A stretch of DNA of 31,278 nt from Firmicutes bacterium CAG:646 (GTDB lineage Bacteria; Bacillota; Clostridia; Lachnospirales; Lachnospiraceae). The notes beneath the pieces are model-generated. The model made no database searches. It worked only from the letters and a program-made list of their open reading frames with translations, and had not been told where the DNA came from. Position 1 is the stretch's first letter; each line of letters starts with the position of its first letter. Shown here in pieces: positions 1 to 8,493 of this stretch. The stretch lies in NCBI GenBank assembly GCA_000432335.1, contig HF995371.1:1-31278 (forward strand), in the 5' to 3' direction. The position numbers and the translations under genes were made by a program.

Positions 1-1637
1 AATGTATCGAAATCAACCATATCTTTGAATAATGGTTCCACTTCTACATTAGAGAAATCGTATGTTTCTTTCACTTCAGCAATTACTTTTTCCACTGTTT
101 TTTCAACCGGAGCAGACTGTGCCGCATTGTTAGCTTCATTCTTTGCAGCTCCCATGCTCTTCATTGTTGGGAACGCCAATACGTCACGGATTGCAGCGGA
201 ATCTGTAAGCAGCATTACCATACGGTCGATTCCAAATCCGATACCGCCTGTCGGAGGCATACCGATTTCCAGCGCATTCAGGAAGTCTTCATCTGTCGTA
301 TTCGCTTCCTCATCTCCCTGCGCCAGCAGTTCTTCCTGCGCTTTGAAACGTGCTCTCTGATCGATCGGATCGTTCAGCTCTGAGTAAGCGTTTGCCATTT
401 CCCAACCGTTCATGAAGAACTCGAAACGCTCTGTATATTCTGGATTTTCCGGTTTCTTTTTCGTAAGCGGAGAAATTTCAATCGGATGATCCATAACAAA
501 AGTAGGCTGGATCAGATGTTCCTCTGCAAATTCTTCAAAGAACAGCGCCAGAATATCACCCTTTTTATGACGTTCTTCATATTCTACATTGTGTTCTTTA
601 GCTGCTGCTCTGGCTTCTTTCAGCGTATGGATTTCATTGAAATCTACGCCTGCATATTTTTTAACTGCATCTACCATAGTAATTCTTTCAAATGGTTTCC
701 CCAGATCCATTTCAATACCGTTGTATACGATTTTTGTAGTTCCCAGCACTTCCTGCGCCACATAGCGATACAGATTTTCTGTCAGATCCATCATTCCATT
801 GTAATCTGTATATGCCTGATACAGCTCCATCAGTGTAAATTCCGGATTGTGTCTTGTATCCAGACCTTCATTACGGAACACACGACCAATCTCATATACT
901 CTTTCCATACCGCCTACGATCAGTCTCTTCAAATATAATTCCAGAGAAATACGCAGCTTCAGATCCTCATTCAGCGCATTAAAATGCGTCTCGAACGGTC
1001 TTGCAGCAGCGCCGCCGGCATTTGCCACCAGCATAGGAGTCTCCACTTCCATAAATCCCTGTCCGTCCAGATATTTACGGATAGCGCTGATGATTTTGGA
1101 ACGTTTAATGAAAGTATCCTTTACTTCCGGATTCATGATAAGATCCACATATCTCTGACGATAACGGATATCTGTATTGGTCAGACCATGAAATTTTTCA
1201 GGCAATACCTGCAGACTCTTGGAAAGCAGAGTTACCGTAGCCGCATGGATAGAAATTTCACCTGTTTTTGTCTTAAATACTTCACCGGTAATACCCACGA
1301 TATCGCCGATATCCATTTTCTTAAATGCTTTGTATTCCTCTTCTCCAATACTGTCTCTTGCCACGTAAGACTGAATATTTCCCTTCAGATCCTGCACATT
1401 ACAGAAGGAAGCTTTACCCATCACACGTTTGGACATCATACGTCCTGCGATGGAAACTGTCTTTCCTTCATACATTTCAAAGTTTTCTCTCAGCTCTGCA
1501 CTGTGATTAGTTACATCGTACTTTGTGATCTGAAACGGATCTTTTCCGTTTTCCTGCAATTCTGCCAGTTTTTCCCGGCGAACCTTCAATAACTGATTAA
1601 TATCCTGTTCCTGAACCTGCTTCTTCTGTTCTGCCAC
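1..1637 (-). CDS. lysS: Lysine--tRNA ligase (class II), 3' end beyond window
   Basis: Charges tRNA-Lys with lysine in the cytoplasm. 545 codons are visible and the frame is still open at base 1. The protein begins with a GTG codon (1635-1637) preceded by AAGGAG; no ATG fits better. An N-terminal OB-fold anticodon-binding region is followed by the class II catalytic core, with motif 2 around YEIGRVFRNEG...HNPEFT and motif 3 as GIGFGIDRMVMLL near residue 467. Bacterial LysS usually ends about 25-30 residues after motif 3, but here the chain goes on through an Ala/Asn/Glu-rich linker to FSNVEVEPLFKDMVDFDT and beyond. That suggests an appended C-terminal domain, possibly a tRNA-binding OB fold of the MetRS/EMAPII type (inference). 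It lies 28 nt downstream of greA and is probably co-transcribed with it. Confidence 0.96.
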   Translation of the reverse strand, partial: MAEQKKQVQEQDINQLLKVRREKLAELQENGKDPFQITKYDVTNHSAELRENFEMYEGKTVSIAGRMMSKRVMGKASFCNVQDLKGNIQSYVARDSIGEEEYKAFKKMDIGDIVGITGEVFKTKTGEISIHAATVTLLSKSLQVLPEKFHGLTNTDIRYRQRYVDLIMNPEVKDTFIKRSKIISAIRKYLDGQGFMEVETPMLVANAGGAAARPFETHFNALNEDLKLRISLELYLKRLIVGGMERVYEIGRVFRNEGLDTRHNPEFTLMELYQAYTDYNGMMDLTENLYRYVAQEVLGTTKIVYNGIEMDLGKPFERITMVDAVKKYAGVDFNEIHTLKEARAAAKEHNVEYEERHKKGDILALFFEEFAEEHLIQPTFVMDHPIEISPLTKKKPENPEYTERFEFFMNGWEMANAYSELNDPIDQRARFKAQEELLAQGDEEANTTDEDFLNALEIGMPPTGGIGFGIDRMVMLLTDSAAIRDVLAFPTMKSMGAAKNEANNAAQSAPVEKTVEKVIAEVKETYDFSNVEVEPLFKDMVDFDT

Positions 1638-1665
1638 CTTGTTCACTCCTTATCTTTTCTATTCT

Positions 1666-2151
1666 TTAGATGTTTCTCTCGATTTTCAGTACTTTGTACT
1701 GCATGACATCGCCGTCTGCCATCTCCACGTCTACCACGTCTCCCTGTTTTGCGCCGATCAGAGCTTTGCCCACCGGTGACTCATTAGAGATTTTTCCCTG
1801 AAGGCTGTTTGCCTCTGTAGATCCTACCAGCTGAAATTCCATCTCTTCATCATATTCCATATCCAGAACTTTTACCTTACATCCCACGCTGATTTTCTCA
1901 TAATCTACTTCATCTTCCACAACGACTTCCGCATTTTTCAGAATTTTCTCGATTTCTTCGATACGAGCCTCGATATCTCTCTGCTCATCTTTCGCTGCAT
2001 CATACTCCGCATTCTCAGACAGATCGCCCTGTTCTCTTGCCTCTTTGATCTTACCTGCTACTTCTTTTCTTCTTACAACCTTCAGATCATGAAGTTCATC
2101 CTCCAGTTTTTTCAATCCTGCGTATGTGAGTATATTTTTCTTCGTTTCCAT
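1666..2151 (-). CDS. greA: Transcription elongation factor GreA
   Basis: Rescues backtracked RNA polymerase by stimulating transcript cleavage. The protein is 161 residues, the usual length. The N-terminal coiled coil contains the conserved stretch EAREQGDLSENAEYDAAKDEQ, whose acidic tip residues enter the polymerase secondary channel. The C-terminal FKBP-like domain contains ISNESPVGKALIG. I chose the ATG at 2151 because GGAG lies 6 nt upstream. An in-frame ATG at 2163 would add MEQE, but its AAAGGA abuts the codon too closely. The gene has its own near-perfect promoter (2230-2258) and is followed after 28 nt by lysS. Confidence 0.96.
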   Translation of the reverse strand: METKKNILTYAGLKKLEDELHDLKVVRRKEVAGKIKEAREQGDLSENAEYDAAKDEQRDIEARIEEIEKILKNAEVVVEDEVDYEKISVGCKVKVLDMEYDEEMEFQLVGSTEANSLQGKISNESPVGKALIGAKQGDVVDVEMADGDVMQYKVLKIERNI

Positions 2152-2229
2152 TTCCTGCTCCATTCCTTTCTAAAATTTCTATCTATGTTTATCATCTTGT
2201 GTAAAAATTCATCCTATAACAATCATTGT

Positions 2230-2258
2230 ATTATAATGGAAACCCCCGAAAATGTCAA
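2230..2258 (-). promoter_or_regulatory. Consensus sigma-A promoter for greA-lysS
   Basis: On the minus strand TTGACA (2253-2258) is followed by a 17-nt spacer and TATAAT (2230-2235), both boxes matching consensus exactly. The -35 box contains the TGA stop codon of dusB. Transcription would start near 2223, giving a leader of about 70 nt before greA. Confidence 0.85.
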
Positions 2259-3217
2259 CCATTCCAGCCATCCAACAATACCATCAGTTGTTCCATAGAC
2301 TCTATTTCATTCACCGCTCCCCGCAGCCGGGCAGAGTGGGGAAATCCTGCCGTATACCATGCCACATGTTTTCTCATTTCACGCATTCCGGTATACTCTC
2401 CCTTGTATTCCAACTGTAGTCGCGCATGGCGAAGAATCATTTCCTTCACTTCCTCTAAGGCAGGGTGCGGCAACAGCTCCCCTGTATCCAGATAGTGAGA
2501 AATTTCCCGGAATATCCATGGATTTCCCTCGGCAGCCCTGCCCACCATAATGCCGTCGCAACCTGTTTCTTCCAGCAGCTGTTTCGCTTTCTGCGGACTG
2601 TCCACATCGCCGTTGCCAATCACCGGAATAGAAACCGCTTCTTTCACCTGACGAATAATATCCCAGTCTGCCTTCCCAGAATAATACTGCTGCCGTGTCC
2701 TTCCATGCACTGCCACCGCAGCGGCGCCGCTGTCTTCAATAATCTTTGCAATCTCCACTGCATTGATATTATTCTCGTCAAACCCTTTTCTTATTTTTAC
2801 TGTCAGCGGTTTTTTGATAGCTTTCGACACGGAAGTGACAATTTTGCGCACCAGCCCAGGATTTTTCATGAGGGCAGAACCCTCTCCATTATTTACCACC
2901 TTAGGCACCGGACACCCCATATTGATATCCAGAATATCAAAGGGTCTGTCCTCGATTCTTTTCGCCATCTCGCTCATGATCACCGGATCGGAACCGAAAA
3001 GCTGAAGAGACACTGGACGTTCCTCAGGCTCAATTTGCATCAGAGTTTCCGTATTTTTATTATTATAATATATGGCTTTGGCGCTCACCATCTCCATGCA
3101 AAGAAGACCGGCTCCCTGTTCCTTACAAAGCAGCCGGAAAGGAAGATCTGTCACTCCCGCCATGGGCGCCAGAATCACATTATTTTTCAAAATCACATCG
3201 CCGATCTGAAGCTTCAT
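2255..3217 (-). CDS. dusB: tRNA-dihydrouridine synthase (DusB type)
   Basis: FMN- and NADPH-dependent enzyme that reduces uridine to dihydrouridine in the D-loop of tRNAs. The 320-residue length is typical of the family. It starts with the TIM-barrel signature LAPMAGVTDLPFR, and the catalytic cysteine is C102 in NMGCPVPKV. The FMN-phosphate region appears as GNGDV and GRAAEGNPWIF. The C-terminal third is the helical tRNA-binding domain, with MRKHVAWYTAG. Its ATG overlaps the TGA of the upstream DUF6145-like gene by 4 nt (ATGA), so translation is likely coupled. A dus gene close to lysS also occurs in Bacillus, which supports the assignment. Confidence 0.95.
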   Translation of the reverse strand: MKLQIGDVILKNNVILAPMAGVTDLPFRLLCKEQGAGLLCMEMVSAKAIYYNNKNTETLMQIEPEERPVSLQLFGSDPVIMSEMAKRIEDRPFDILDINMGCPVPKVVNNGEGSALMKNPGLVRKIVTSVSKAIKKPLTVKIRKGFDENNINAVEIAKIIEDSGAAAVAVHGRTRQQYYSGKADWDIIRQVKEAVSIPVIGNGDVDSPQKAKQLLEETGCDGIMVGRAAEGNPWIFREISHYLDTGELLPHPALEEVKEMILRHARLQLEYKGEYTGMREMRKHVAWYTAGFPHSARLRGAVNEIESMEQLMVLLDGWNG

Positions 3218-3561
3218 GCATTCTCTCCCTCTTCTATTTCTTCCCCCAGAAAGAACACTTTATAATACAACTCCAGAGATTCCAACAATTCTTTCTTTGT
3301 TTTCTGCAATTCCTTGATTCGCAGTACACTCCCAATATCATCATACATGGCGTCTGCCTCCAGAGCTTCCGTCTTAAACTGCAGACTGCCCTCCTCGTCA
3401 AATTCCAATGTAAGAATTCCTCCAATCTCTTCCGTGTACATGACACACATGATCTGAAGCTCCTCTTTTACCGTCTCCGGCAGGGCTGAAAAATCCGGAT
3501 TAAAATAATATTTCTGTTCGTAGGCGCTGGCTCCACAAAGTACAATTCTATCTGAATACAT
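3214..3561 (-). CDS. Small conserved hypothetical protein (DUF6145-like)
   Basis: A 115-residue acidic cytoplasmic protein with no membrane segment. It resembles what I recall of the Clostridia-restricted DUF6145 family: an opening like MYSDRIVLCGASAYEQKYYFNP, a middle block EIGGILTLEFDEEGSLQF, and a C-terminal amphipathic helix ending YYKVFFLGEEIEEGE. Function is unknown. I chose the ATG at 3561 because AAAGGAAG sits about 5 nt upstream; the longer start at 3585 would overlap birA and has no clear ribosome site. It sits 16 nt after birA and overlaps dusB by 4 nt, so it is part of the birA-dusB transcription unit and well placed for a link to biotin or tRNA metabolism, though nothing in the sequence proves that. 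Confidence 0.75.
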   Translation of the reverse strand: MYSDRIVLCGASAYEQKYYFNPDFSALPETVKEELQIMCVMYTEEIGGILTLEFDEEGSLQFKTEALEADAMYDDIGSVLRIKELQKTKKELLESLELYYKVFFLGEEIEEGENA

Positions 3562-3577
3562 GAATACTTCCTTTCTT

Positions 3578-4582
3578 TTAAACATAACTATAAAGTCCGC
3601 GGACAGATACCTCCCCGGAATACACTTTTTCTATGGTATGATCTTCTTTTTCCACCAAAAGCTCTCCCGCCGTATTGATTCCTCTGGCGATTCCCGTATA
3701 TTCATTTCCCGGTTCTAATACTCTCACCGGCTGCTGATAATTGGCGGAAACTGCCTGATACGCTTCCAAAAGCCCGGAAAGATCCTGTGTCTTTTCAAAA
3801 ATCTCATAATTTTTTTCAAATTCCAACAGGATATCTGCGATAAGCTCTGCCCGGTTCACCGGATGCCCCAGTTCCTCATACAGCGATGTGGCTTTATCCC
3901 GAAGTTCTTCAGGAAATTCCTTGATATTCGCATTAATTCCCACGCCGATCACCAGATATTCTATATAATCAATCTGTGCATTCATCTCCGTGAGAATCCC
4001 CACCAGCTTCTTTTTGTTCAAAACTACATCGTTCGGCCACTTGATCTGTACCGTATGATCTCCATTTTCCCTGTCCAAAAGCTTCTGAATTGCCTGAGTC
4101 ACCGACAACCCCATAACCAGCGTCAGCATGGATGCTCTCTGAGGCTGAATCTTTGGTCTCATGAGAAGACTCATATAAACAGAAGAATCTTTCGGAGATT
4201 CCCAGGTTCTGCCCCGTCTTCCCTTCCCTTTCGTCTGACAGTCTGTAACCACCAGCGTACCAGAAGGAACTCCTTCCTCCGCAAGGCGTTTTGCCTGTGT
4301 GTTAGTGGAATCTACTTCCGGGTAAAAACATACTTCCTGCCCTGCCCACCGGGTAGTCAGACGGCTTTTGATCTCGCTTTCTCCCAGCACATCCGGCACA
4401 TCTGTCAGGCAGTACCCTTTATTCTGTACCGCCTGTATCTGATATCCCTCTTCTTTTAGCTGCTTCATATATTTCCACACGGCGGTACGGGAGATTCCCA
4501 GCCGATTACAGAGCTCCTGCCCGGACAAATGTCCTTCCTGACTGCGCAGAAGCTTCAAAATCTTTGTCTTCGTTGATTCCAT
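3578..4582 (-). CDS. birA: Bifunctional biotin ligase / biotin operon repressor BirA
   Basis: Makes biotinyl-5'-AMP and attaches biotin to carrier proteins; proteins with the N-terminal DNA-binding domain also repress biotin genes. Of 334 residues, about 1-60 form a winged helix (LSGQELCNRLGISRTAVWK). The catalytic domain carries the biotinyl-AMP loop GKGRRGR (119-125), KWPND (181-185) and KKLVGIL (191-197), all intact. The C-terminal SH3-like domain starts near residue 285. The ATG follows the argF stop after one nucleotide, so it is translated from an argF-birA message. It should bind operators elsewhere on the chromosome; no biotin gene lies in this window. Confidence 0.95.
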   Translation of the reverse strand: MESTKTKILKLLRSQEGHLSGQELCNRLGISRTAVWKYMKQLKEEGYQIQAVQNKGYCLTDVPDVLGESEIKSRLTTRWAGQEVCFYPEVDSTNTQAKRLAEEGVPSGTLVVTDCQTKGKGRRGRTWESPKDSSVYMSLLMRPKIQPQRASMLTLVMGLSVTQAIQKLLDRENGDHTVQIKWPNDVVLNKKKLVGILTEMNAQIDYIEYLVIGVGINANIKEFPEELRDKATSLYEELGHPVNRAELIADILLEFEKNYEIFEKTQDLSGLLEAYQAVSANYQQPVRVLEPGNEYTGIARGINTAGELLVEKEDHTIEKVYSGEVSVRGLYSYV

Positions 4583-4583
4583 A

Positions 4584-5573
4584 TTATGCTCCCAGTGTTG
4601 CCGCCATCACTGCTTTGATGGTATGCATTCTGTTTTCCGCTTCTTCAAACACCTTGGACTGAGGGGAACGGAATACCTCATCCGTTACTTCCATCTCGGT
4701 AAGATTGAATTTCTCTCCGATCTCTTTTCCGATCTGTGTATTCAGATCATGGAAAGAAGGCAGACAATGCAGGAAAATCGCCTGCTCTCCCGCCTGTTCC
4801 ATCACCTCTCTTGTCACCTTATACGGGCTCAGATCCCGGATTCTCTCTTCCCACACTTCTTCCGGTTCTCCCATGGATACCCATACGTCCGTACAGATCA
4901 CGTCTGCATTCTGTACCGCTTCTGATACATTCTCAGTGAGCGTAATGGTAGCTCCTGATTCCCCGGCGTATTTCTGGCACTCTTCTATCAACGATGCATC
5001 CGGAAAATATTTTTTCGGCGCACATGCCACAAAATCCATTCCCATCTTTGCGCAGGCAATCATATAAGAATTTCCCATATTATATCTGGCGTCTCCCATA
5101 TATACCAGTTTAATCCCTTTTACTCTCCCAAAATGCTCCTGGATCGTAAGCATATCCGCCAGCATCTGCGTGGGATGGTATTCATTTGTCAGACCGTTCC
5201 ATACTGGAACACCGGCGTACTCCGCCAGTTGTTCTACGATTTCCTGTCCAAACCCACGATATTCAATGCCGTCAAACATACTTCCCAGAACTCTGGCAGA
5301 ATCCTCAATACTCTCTTTCTTTCCAAACTGAGAACTCTTTGGATCCAGATACGTTGTTCCCATTCCCAGATCATGGGCAGCAATCTCAAAGGAACATCTG
5401 GTTCGCGTACTGGTTTTTTCAAAAATTAAAGCTACATTCTTTCCCCGGAGGGTATCAACCAAAATTCCCTGCTTCTTCTTTGCTTTCAATTCTGCTGACA
5501 ACTCCAGCAAATACGTGATCTCCTCCTGCGTATAATCCTTCAATGTCAGAAAATGACGACCTTTCAAATCCAT
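4584..5573 (-). CDS. argF: Ornithine carbamoyltransferase
   Basis: Catalyses ornithine + carbamoyl phosphate to citrulline. It may serve arginine synthesis (ArgF) or act in reverse in the arginine deiminase pathway (ArcB); with no arc genes nearby I favour ArgF. The 329 residues contain the carbamoyl-phosphate loop STRTR (55-59), HPTQ (133-136) and the ornithine-site HCLPSFHD (269-276), so it is complete. An AGGAGG lies 9 nt before the ATG. It appears to be the first gene of the argF-birA-DUF6145-dusB run. Its short leader contains copy A of a 44-bp repeat that is also found at 9854-9897. I saw no convincing ArgR box. Confidence 0.94.
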   Translation of the reverse strand: MDLKGRHFLTLKDYTQEEITYLLELSAELKAKKKQGILVDTLRGKNVALIFEKTSTRTRCSFEIAAHDLGMGTTYLDPKSSQFGKKESIEDSARVLGSMFDGIEYRGFGQEIVEQLAEYAGVPVWNGLTNEYHPTQMLADMLTIQEHFGRVKGIKLVYMGDARYNMGNSYMIACAKMGMDFVACAPKKYFPDASLIEECQKYAGESGATITLTENVSEAVQNADVICTDVWVSMGEPEEVWEERIRDLSPYKVTREVMEQAGEQAIFLHCLPSFHDLNTQIGKEIGEKFNLTEMEVTDEVFRSPQSKVFEEAENRMHTIKAVMAATLGA

Positions 5574-5620
5574 TTTTTCATTCCTCCTCCTGATATTTAC
5601 CCATGCTGATAATTTGGTGC

Positions 5621-5664
5621 AAAAGATGCCTGACGAATTGTTTCGTGCTGCGCACTCTCACAAT
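5621..5664 (-). repeat. Dispersed 44-bp repeat, copy A
   Basis: Read on the minus strand, this 44-bp stretch matches the plus strand at 9854-9897 without gaps at 37 of 44 positions (hand count). The core GCAGCACGAAACAATTC is identical. It has short self-complementary parts (ATTGT/ACAAT and GTGC/GCAC). It covers the last codons of the patatin gene and the argF leader. Confidence 0.7.
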
Positions 5665-6830
5665 GCCGCCAAAAACCACACAAATACCGGCAGCTCTTCC
5701 AAATATTCCAGAGACATTTCTTTCATTTTCTCCTGAACCTCTTCGGAAAGTTCCTTCACCGTATAAACGCGATATTTGGGAACACGGCAGATTTTTGCCG
5801 TTGCTTCCAGAACTGCCAGATACAATTCCCGATACGTCCATTCCCGGGAAATCTTCAGTTCCATGGCAATTCCCGGAAAAACCTTCTCCACCATAGCGCG
5901 CACCCAACCGTCTCCACACTCTGAAATGTGATACCAACCCAGAACTCTGTCTCTGGCATATTCCGGTATCTGCAATAATTTTCTTAAATAATAGCACTCT
6001 TCCTCATTTTCTTCAATATAATAAATGCGGCCTTTCAGCCCATAAAGCATTCTTTTCGTGTCATAATAGCCGATTTTCATATTCCGTTTGCTTTTTCTGG
6101 GATTAAAATCAATGATATTTCCCAGATTAACTCGCGGTTCGATGGTAAGAATCTGGGTTCCCTCAGGTATTTTTACTCTTTTTTCCCTTCCTATTCCAAA
6201 AATCCTGATCATAATAATATCCTGATAACCGCGGCTTATCAGCGAGTCCAACGGCACATTGTTGATGGCTCCCCCGTCAATATATTTTCTTCCATGCAAT
6301 TTTTCATTCTTAAACAGGGGGTAAATATAGGCGCTTGCCAGTAAAAGATCCTTCATATATCCCGGTTCTACAGTCTTAAGATCAATATCCAGCTCCCGAA
6401 ATTCATCTACACTGAAGGTTTTTATATATAATTCTATAGGGGATTCTCTGATCTTTTCCTCATCCACCACCTCAAGAATCAGATTTTTCAGGGGTGTGAT
6501 ATCCAGCCCTCCCTCTCCCATCGTCCTCAACATATCCCCCACCGCCTCCCACAAAGGCACATTTCCTGACAAAAGTCTCTGCATCTTCTCATCTTCCACA
6601 TCCATCACCTGTGAATACGTAAGCTGACTCCATACCTTAACCGCTCTGTCAGGATCGTCCATACACATCATGGCTCCATTCAGCGCTCCCACGCTGGTCC
6701 CCGCCACTCCTTTTATCTTTACTCCTGCTTCCCGCATCGCCTGCCATGCGCCCACCTGATAAGCGCCCTTGGCGCCCCCGCCCTCAAGAACAATTCCATA
6801 CTCTTTATCCAAATCAATGATCGGCTGCAT
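5658..6830 (-). CDS. Patatin-like phospholipase
   Basis: Predicted serine lipid acyl hydrolase of the bacterial patatin family. The catalytic Ser-Asp dyad is intact: oxyanion-hole loop GGGAKG (17-22), nucleophile S46 in GTSVG, and D185 in the DGG motif. No signal peptide or membrane span is seen, so it is probably cytoplasmic or peripheral. The 390 residues exceed the patatin core; about 130 C-terminal residues rich in Glu, Tyr and Trp form an extra helical domain of unknown role. I chose the ATG at 6830 because AGGAGG lies 6 nt upstream; an in-frame ATG at 6857 lacks such a site. A terminator separates it from the SPFH gene, and only a weak promoter-like TTGTCT-N17-TAGAAG is seen between them. 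The substrate cannot be predicted. Confidence 0.85.
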   Translation of the reverse strand: MQPIIDLDKEYGIVLEGGGAKGAYQVGAWQAMREAGVKIKGVAGTSVGALNGAMMCMDDPDRAVKVWSQLTYSQVMDVEDEKMQRLLSGNVPLWEAVGDMLRTMGEGGLDITPLKNLILEVVDEEKIRESPIELYIKTFSVDEFRELDIDLKTVEPGYMKDLLLASAYIYPLFKNEKLHGRKYIDGGAINNVPLDSLISRGYQDIIMIRIFGIGREKRVKIPEGTQILTIEPRVNLGNIIDFNPRKSKRNMKIGYYDTKRMLYGLKGRIYYIEENEEECYYLRKLLQIPEYARDRVLGWYHISECGDGWVRAMVEKVFPGIAMELKISREWTYRELYLAVLEATAKICRVPKYRVYTVKELSEEVQEKMKEMSLEYLEELPVFVWFLAAL

Positions 6831-6878
6831 ATTTTTCCTCCTGTCTTTTTCGGTCATCTTCTAAGACTTCGATGTTTC

Positions 6879-6926
6879 AAAGACAAAACAAGGCTGTGGA
6901 AACAGTTCTCCCTGTTTCGCACAGCC
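6879..6926 (-). terminator. Rho-independent terminator after SPFH gene
   Basis: On the minus strand GGCTGTG-c-GAAACAG pairs with CTGTTTC-CACAGCC (stem 6892-6926), followed by the T-rich run TTGTTTTGTCTTT. It lies about 30 nt past the SPFH stop. Confidence 0.85.
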
Positions 6927-6955
6927 CCCTTCTGTTTGTTTCTATCCTTCTGTCA

Positions 6956-7885
6956 TCAGATATGTTTATCTGTCATAATCTCTTTCAGAGAAGTGGCAAG
7001 ACTCGCCAGCCCCTGAATATCAGAAGGCACAATAATCTTTGTCGCCTTACCTTCTGCCATCTGTCCCAACGCTTCCAGACTCTTCAGCGTAAGAACGGAT
7101 TCGTCTGCACCAGCCTCTTTCAGGAAACGGATACCATCTGCATTTGCCTGCTGTACTTTCAAAATGGCTTCCGCTTCACCTTCTGCCTCTTTGATCATCT
7201 TCTCTTTTTCCGCCTCTGCTCTTAAGATCGCAGCCTGCTTCTCTGCCTCTGCATCCAGAATCGCTGAAGCCTTCTTACCTTCTGCCACCAGAATCGTAGA
7301 TTTTTTCTCACCTTCTGCGATCAGAATAGATTCTCGGCGTTCACGCTCTGCTTTCATCTGTTTTTCCATCGCCTCCTGAATCGCTGCCGGAGGCATAATA
7401 TTTTTCAGTTCTACACGGTTTACTTTGATTCCCCATGGATCTGTGGCAATATCCAGAGCCGCCCGCATCTTAGTATTGATGATCTCGCGGGAAGTCAATG
7501 TTTCATCCAACTCCATATCTCCAATAATATTACGAAGCGTTGTAGCTGTCAGGTTCTCAATCGCCATAATGGGATTCTCTACCCCGTATGCAAACAACTT
7601 GGAATCTGTAATCTGGAAAAATACAACCGTATCGATCCGCATCGTTACATTATCTTTTGTAATAACCGGCTGCGGTGGAAAATCCACCACCTGCTCTTTC
7701 AGGTTTACTCTTTTGGCCACCCGGTCAATAAACGGCATTTTAAAATGAATACCTGTATTCCAGGTTTCCTGATATGCTCCCAGACGTTCCACGACGTAAG
7801 CCTTCGCCTGTGGCACCACCTTGATACAGGAAAATACAACCAGCACAATTAAAATAAATACCAATCCTAAAATAGCCCAAATCAT
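6956..7885 (-). CDS. SPFH/Band 7 (stomatin/prohibitin-like) membrane protein
   Basis: Scaffold-type membrane protein of the stomatin/QmcA group; family members organise membrane microdomains and bind membrane proteases. It has one N-terminal membrane segment (about 3-22), then the band 7 domain (about 25-195, with VVERLGAYQETWNTGIHF). A long coiled coil follows (about 180-250), built of repeated AEGEKK/AEAEKQ units, and then a C-terminal tail TKIIVPSDIQGLASL. The 309-residue length is usual. It starts 3 nt after the NfeD-like gene; this NfeD-SPFH pairing is a classic operon and strongly supports the call. The pair shares the promoter at 8414-8442. Confidence 0.92.
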   Translation of the reverse strand: MIWAILGLVFILIVLVVFSCIKVVPQAKAYVVERLGAYQETWNTGIHFKMPFIDRVAKRVNLKEQVVDFPPQPVITKDNVTMRIDTVVFFQITDSKLFAYGVENPIMAIENLTATTLRNIIGDMELDETLTSREIINTKMRAALDIATDPWGIKVNRVELKNIMPPAAIQEAMEKQMKAERERRESILIAEGEKKSTILVAEGKKASAILDAEAEKQAAILRAEAEKEKMIKEAEGEAEAILKVQQANADGIRFLKEAGADESVLTLKSLEALGQMAEGKATKIIVPSDIQGLASLATSLKEIMTDKHI

Positions 7886-7888
7886 ACC

Positions 7889-8323
7889 TTAACCTTCCTT
7901 TCTCCTTACGATCAGTTTTACACCGTCGATCTTCTCCACGAGAACAACTGCACCCTTTTCTATGGTGTCTTTATTATCCGCTGTTCTTGCCGTCCATTCC
8001 AGCCCTTTGATCTGTACCGTTCCCTGGGCTTTCAGATTGCTGATCTCCTGAAGAACTACCGCTTCCTCTCCAACAAGACTCTCCGCGTTGGTTTTAATAC
8101 GATCCTTGTTCATAAAGCGAACCGCCGCAGGTCTGGTAAACACCAGAAGCAAAATGGATACCCCTAAAAACAACAGCACCTGCACCAGCAAATTCGCATG
8201 GCACAGCGCCGCTATACAAGCAACCAACGCTCCTCCGGCAAACCATATCGTTGTCAGACCCAACGTAGCAATCTCAATAATAACCAGAACGATCACCGCA
8301 CCCAGCCAAAAGATTGCTTCCAT
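7889..8323 (-). CDS. NfeD-like membrane protein
   Basis: Short (144-residue) NfeD-family protein, the usual partner of an SPFH protein. It has three or more closely spaced hydrophobic helices in the first 80 residues (opening MEAIFWLGAVIVLVIIEIAT) and a C-terminal OB-fold of about 60 residues (LVGEEAVVLQEI...GTVQIKGLEWTAR). There is no serine protease domain, so it is the short form. I chose the ATG at 8323 because AAGGAGG precedes it; a longer frame reaching 8455 would run through the promoter. It starts the NfeD-SPFH unit and probably acts with the next gene in membrane quality control. Confidence 0.88.
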   Translation of the reverse strand: MEAIFWLGAVIVLVIIEIATLGLTTIWFAGGALVACIAALCHANLLVQVLLFLGVSILLLVFTRPAAVRFMNKDRIKTNAESLVGEEAVVLQEISNLKAQGTVQIKGLEWTARTADNKDTIEKGAVVLVEKIDGVKLIVRRKEG

Positions 8324-8413
8324 TACCCTTCCCTCCTTTTCACCGCTATGATCGGCTGCACAGGCGTCTGAAAGAAAGAACAATTCTTCCAAACAGATAC
8401 TTGTGATTCTCCT

Positions 8414-8442
8414 ATCATACACTATTTTGTCTGAAAACACAA
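8414..8442 (-). promoter_or_regulatory. Promoter of the NfeD-SPFH unit
   Basis: Minus-strand TTGTGT (8437-8442), a 17-nt spacer, then TATGAT (8414-8419). The -10 box is strong and the -35 box weak. It ends about 90 nt before the NfeD start. Confidence 0.55.
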
Positions 8443-8493
8443 TCATTTTATACAAAATGTCCTTTCATCTTTCTGTCAGTTTCTTTAAGATTT

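Noticed and set aside
5574..5657. ArgR operator or promoter in the argF leader
   Set aside because: The best candidate, TTGCAC-N17-TAAATA, matches only 3 of 6 in each box, and no ARG-box dyad was seen.
5578..5997. 139-codon minus-strand frame over the patatin end and argF leader
   Set aside because: It lies out of frame within the patatin gene, and the patatin motifs and ribosome site are far better supported.
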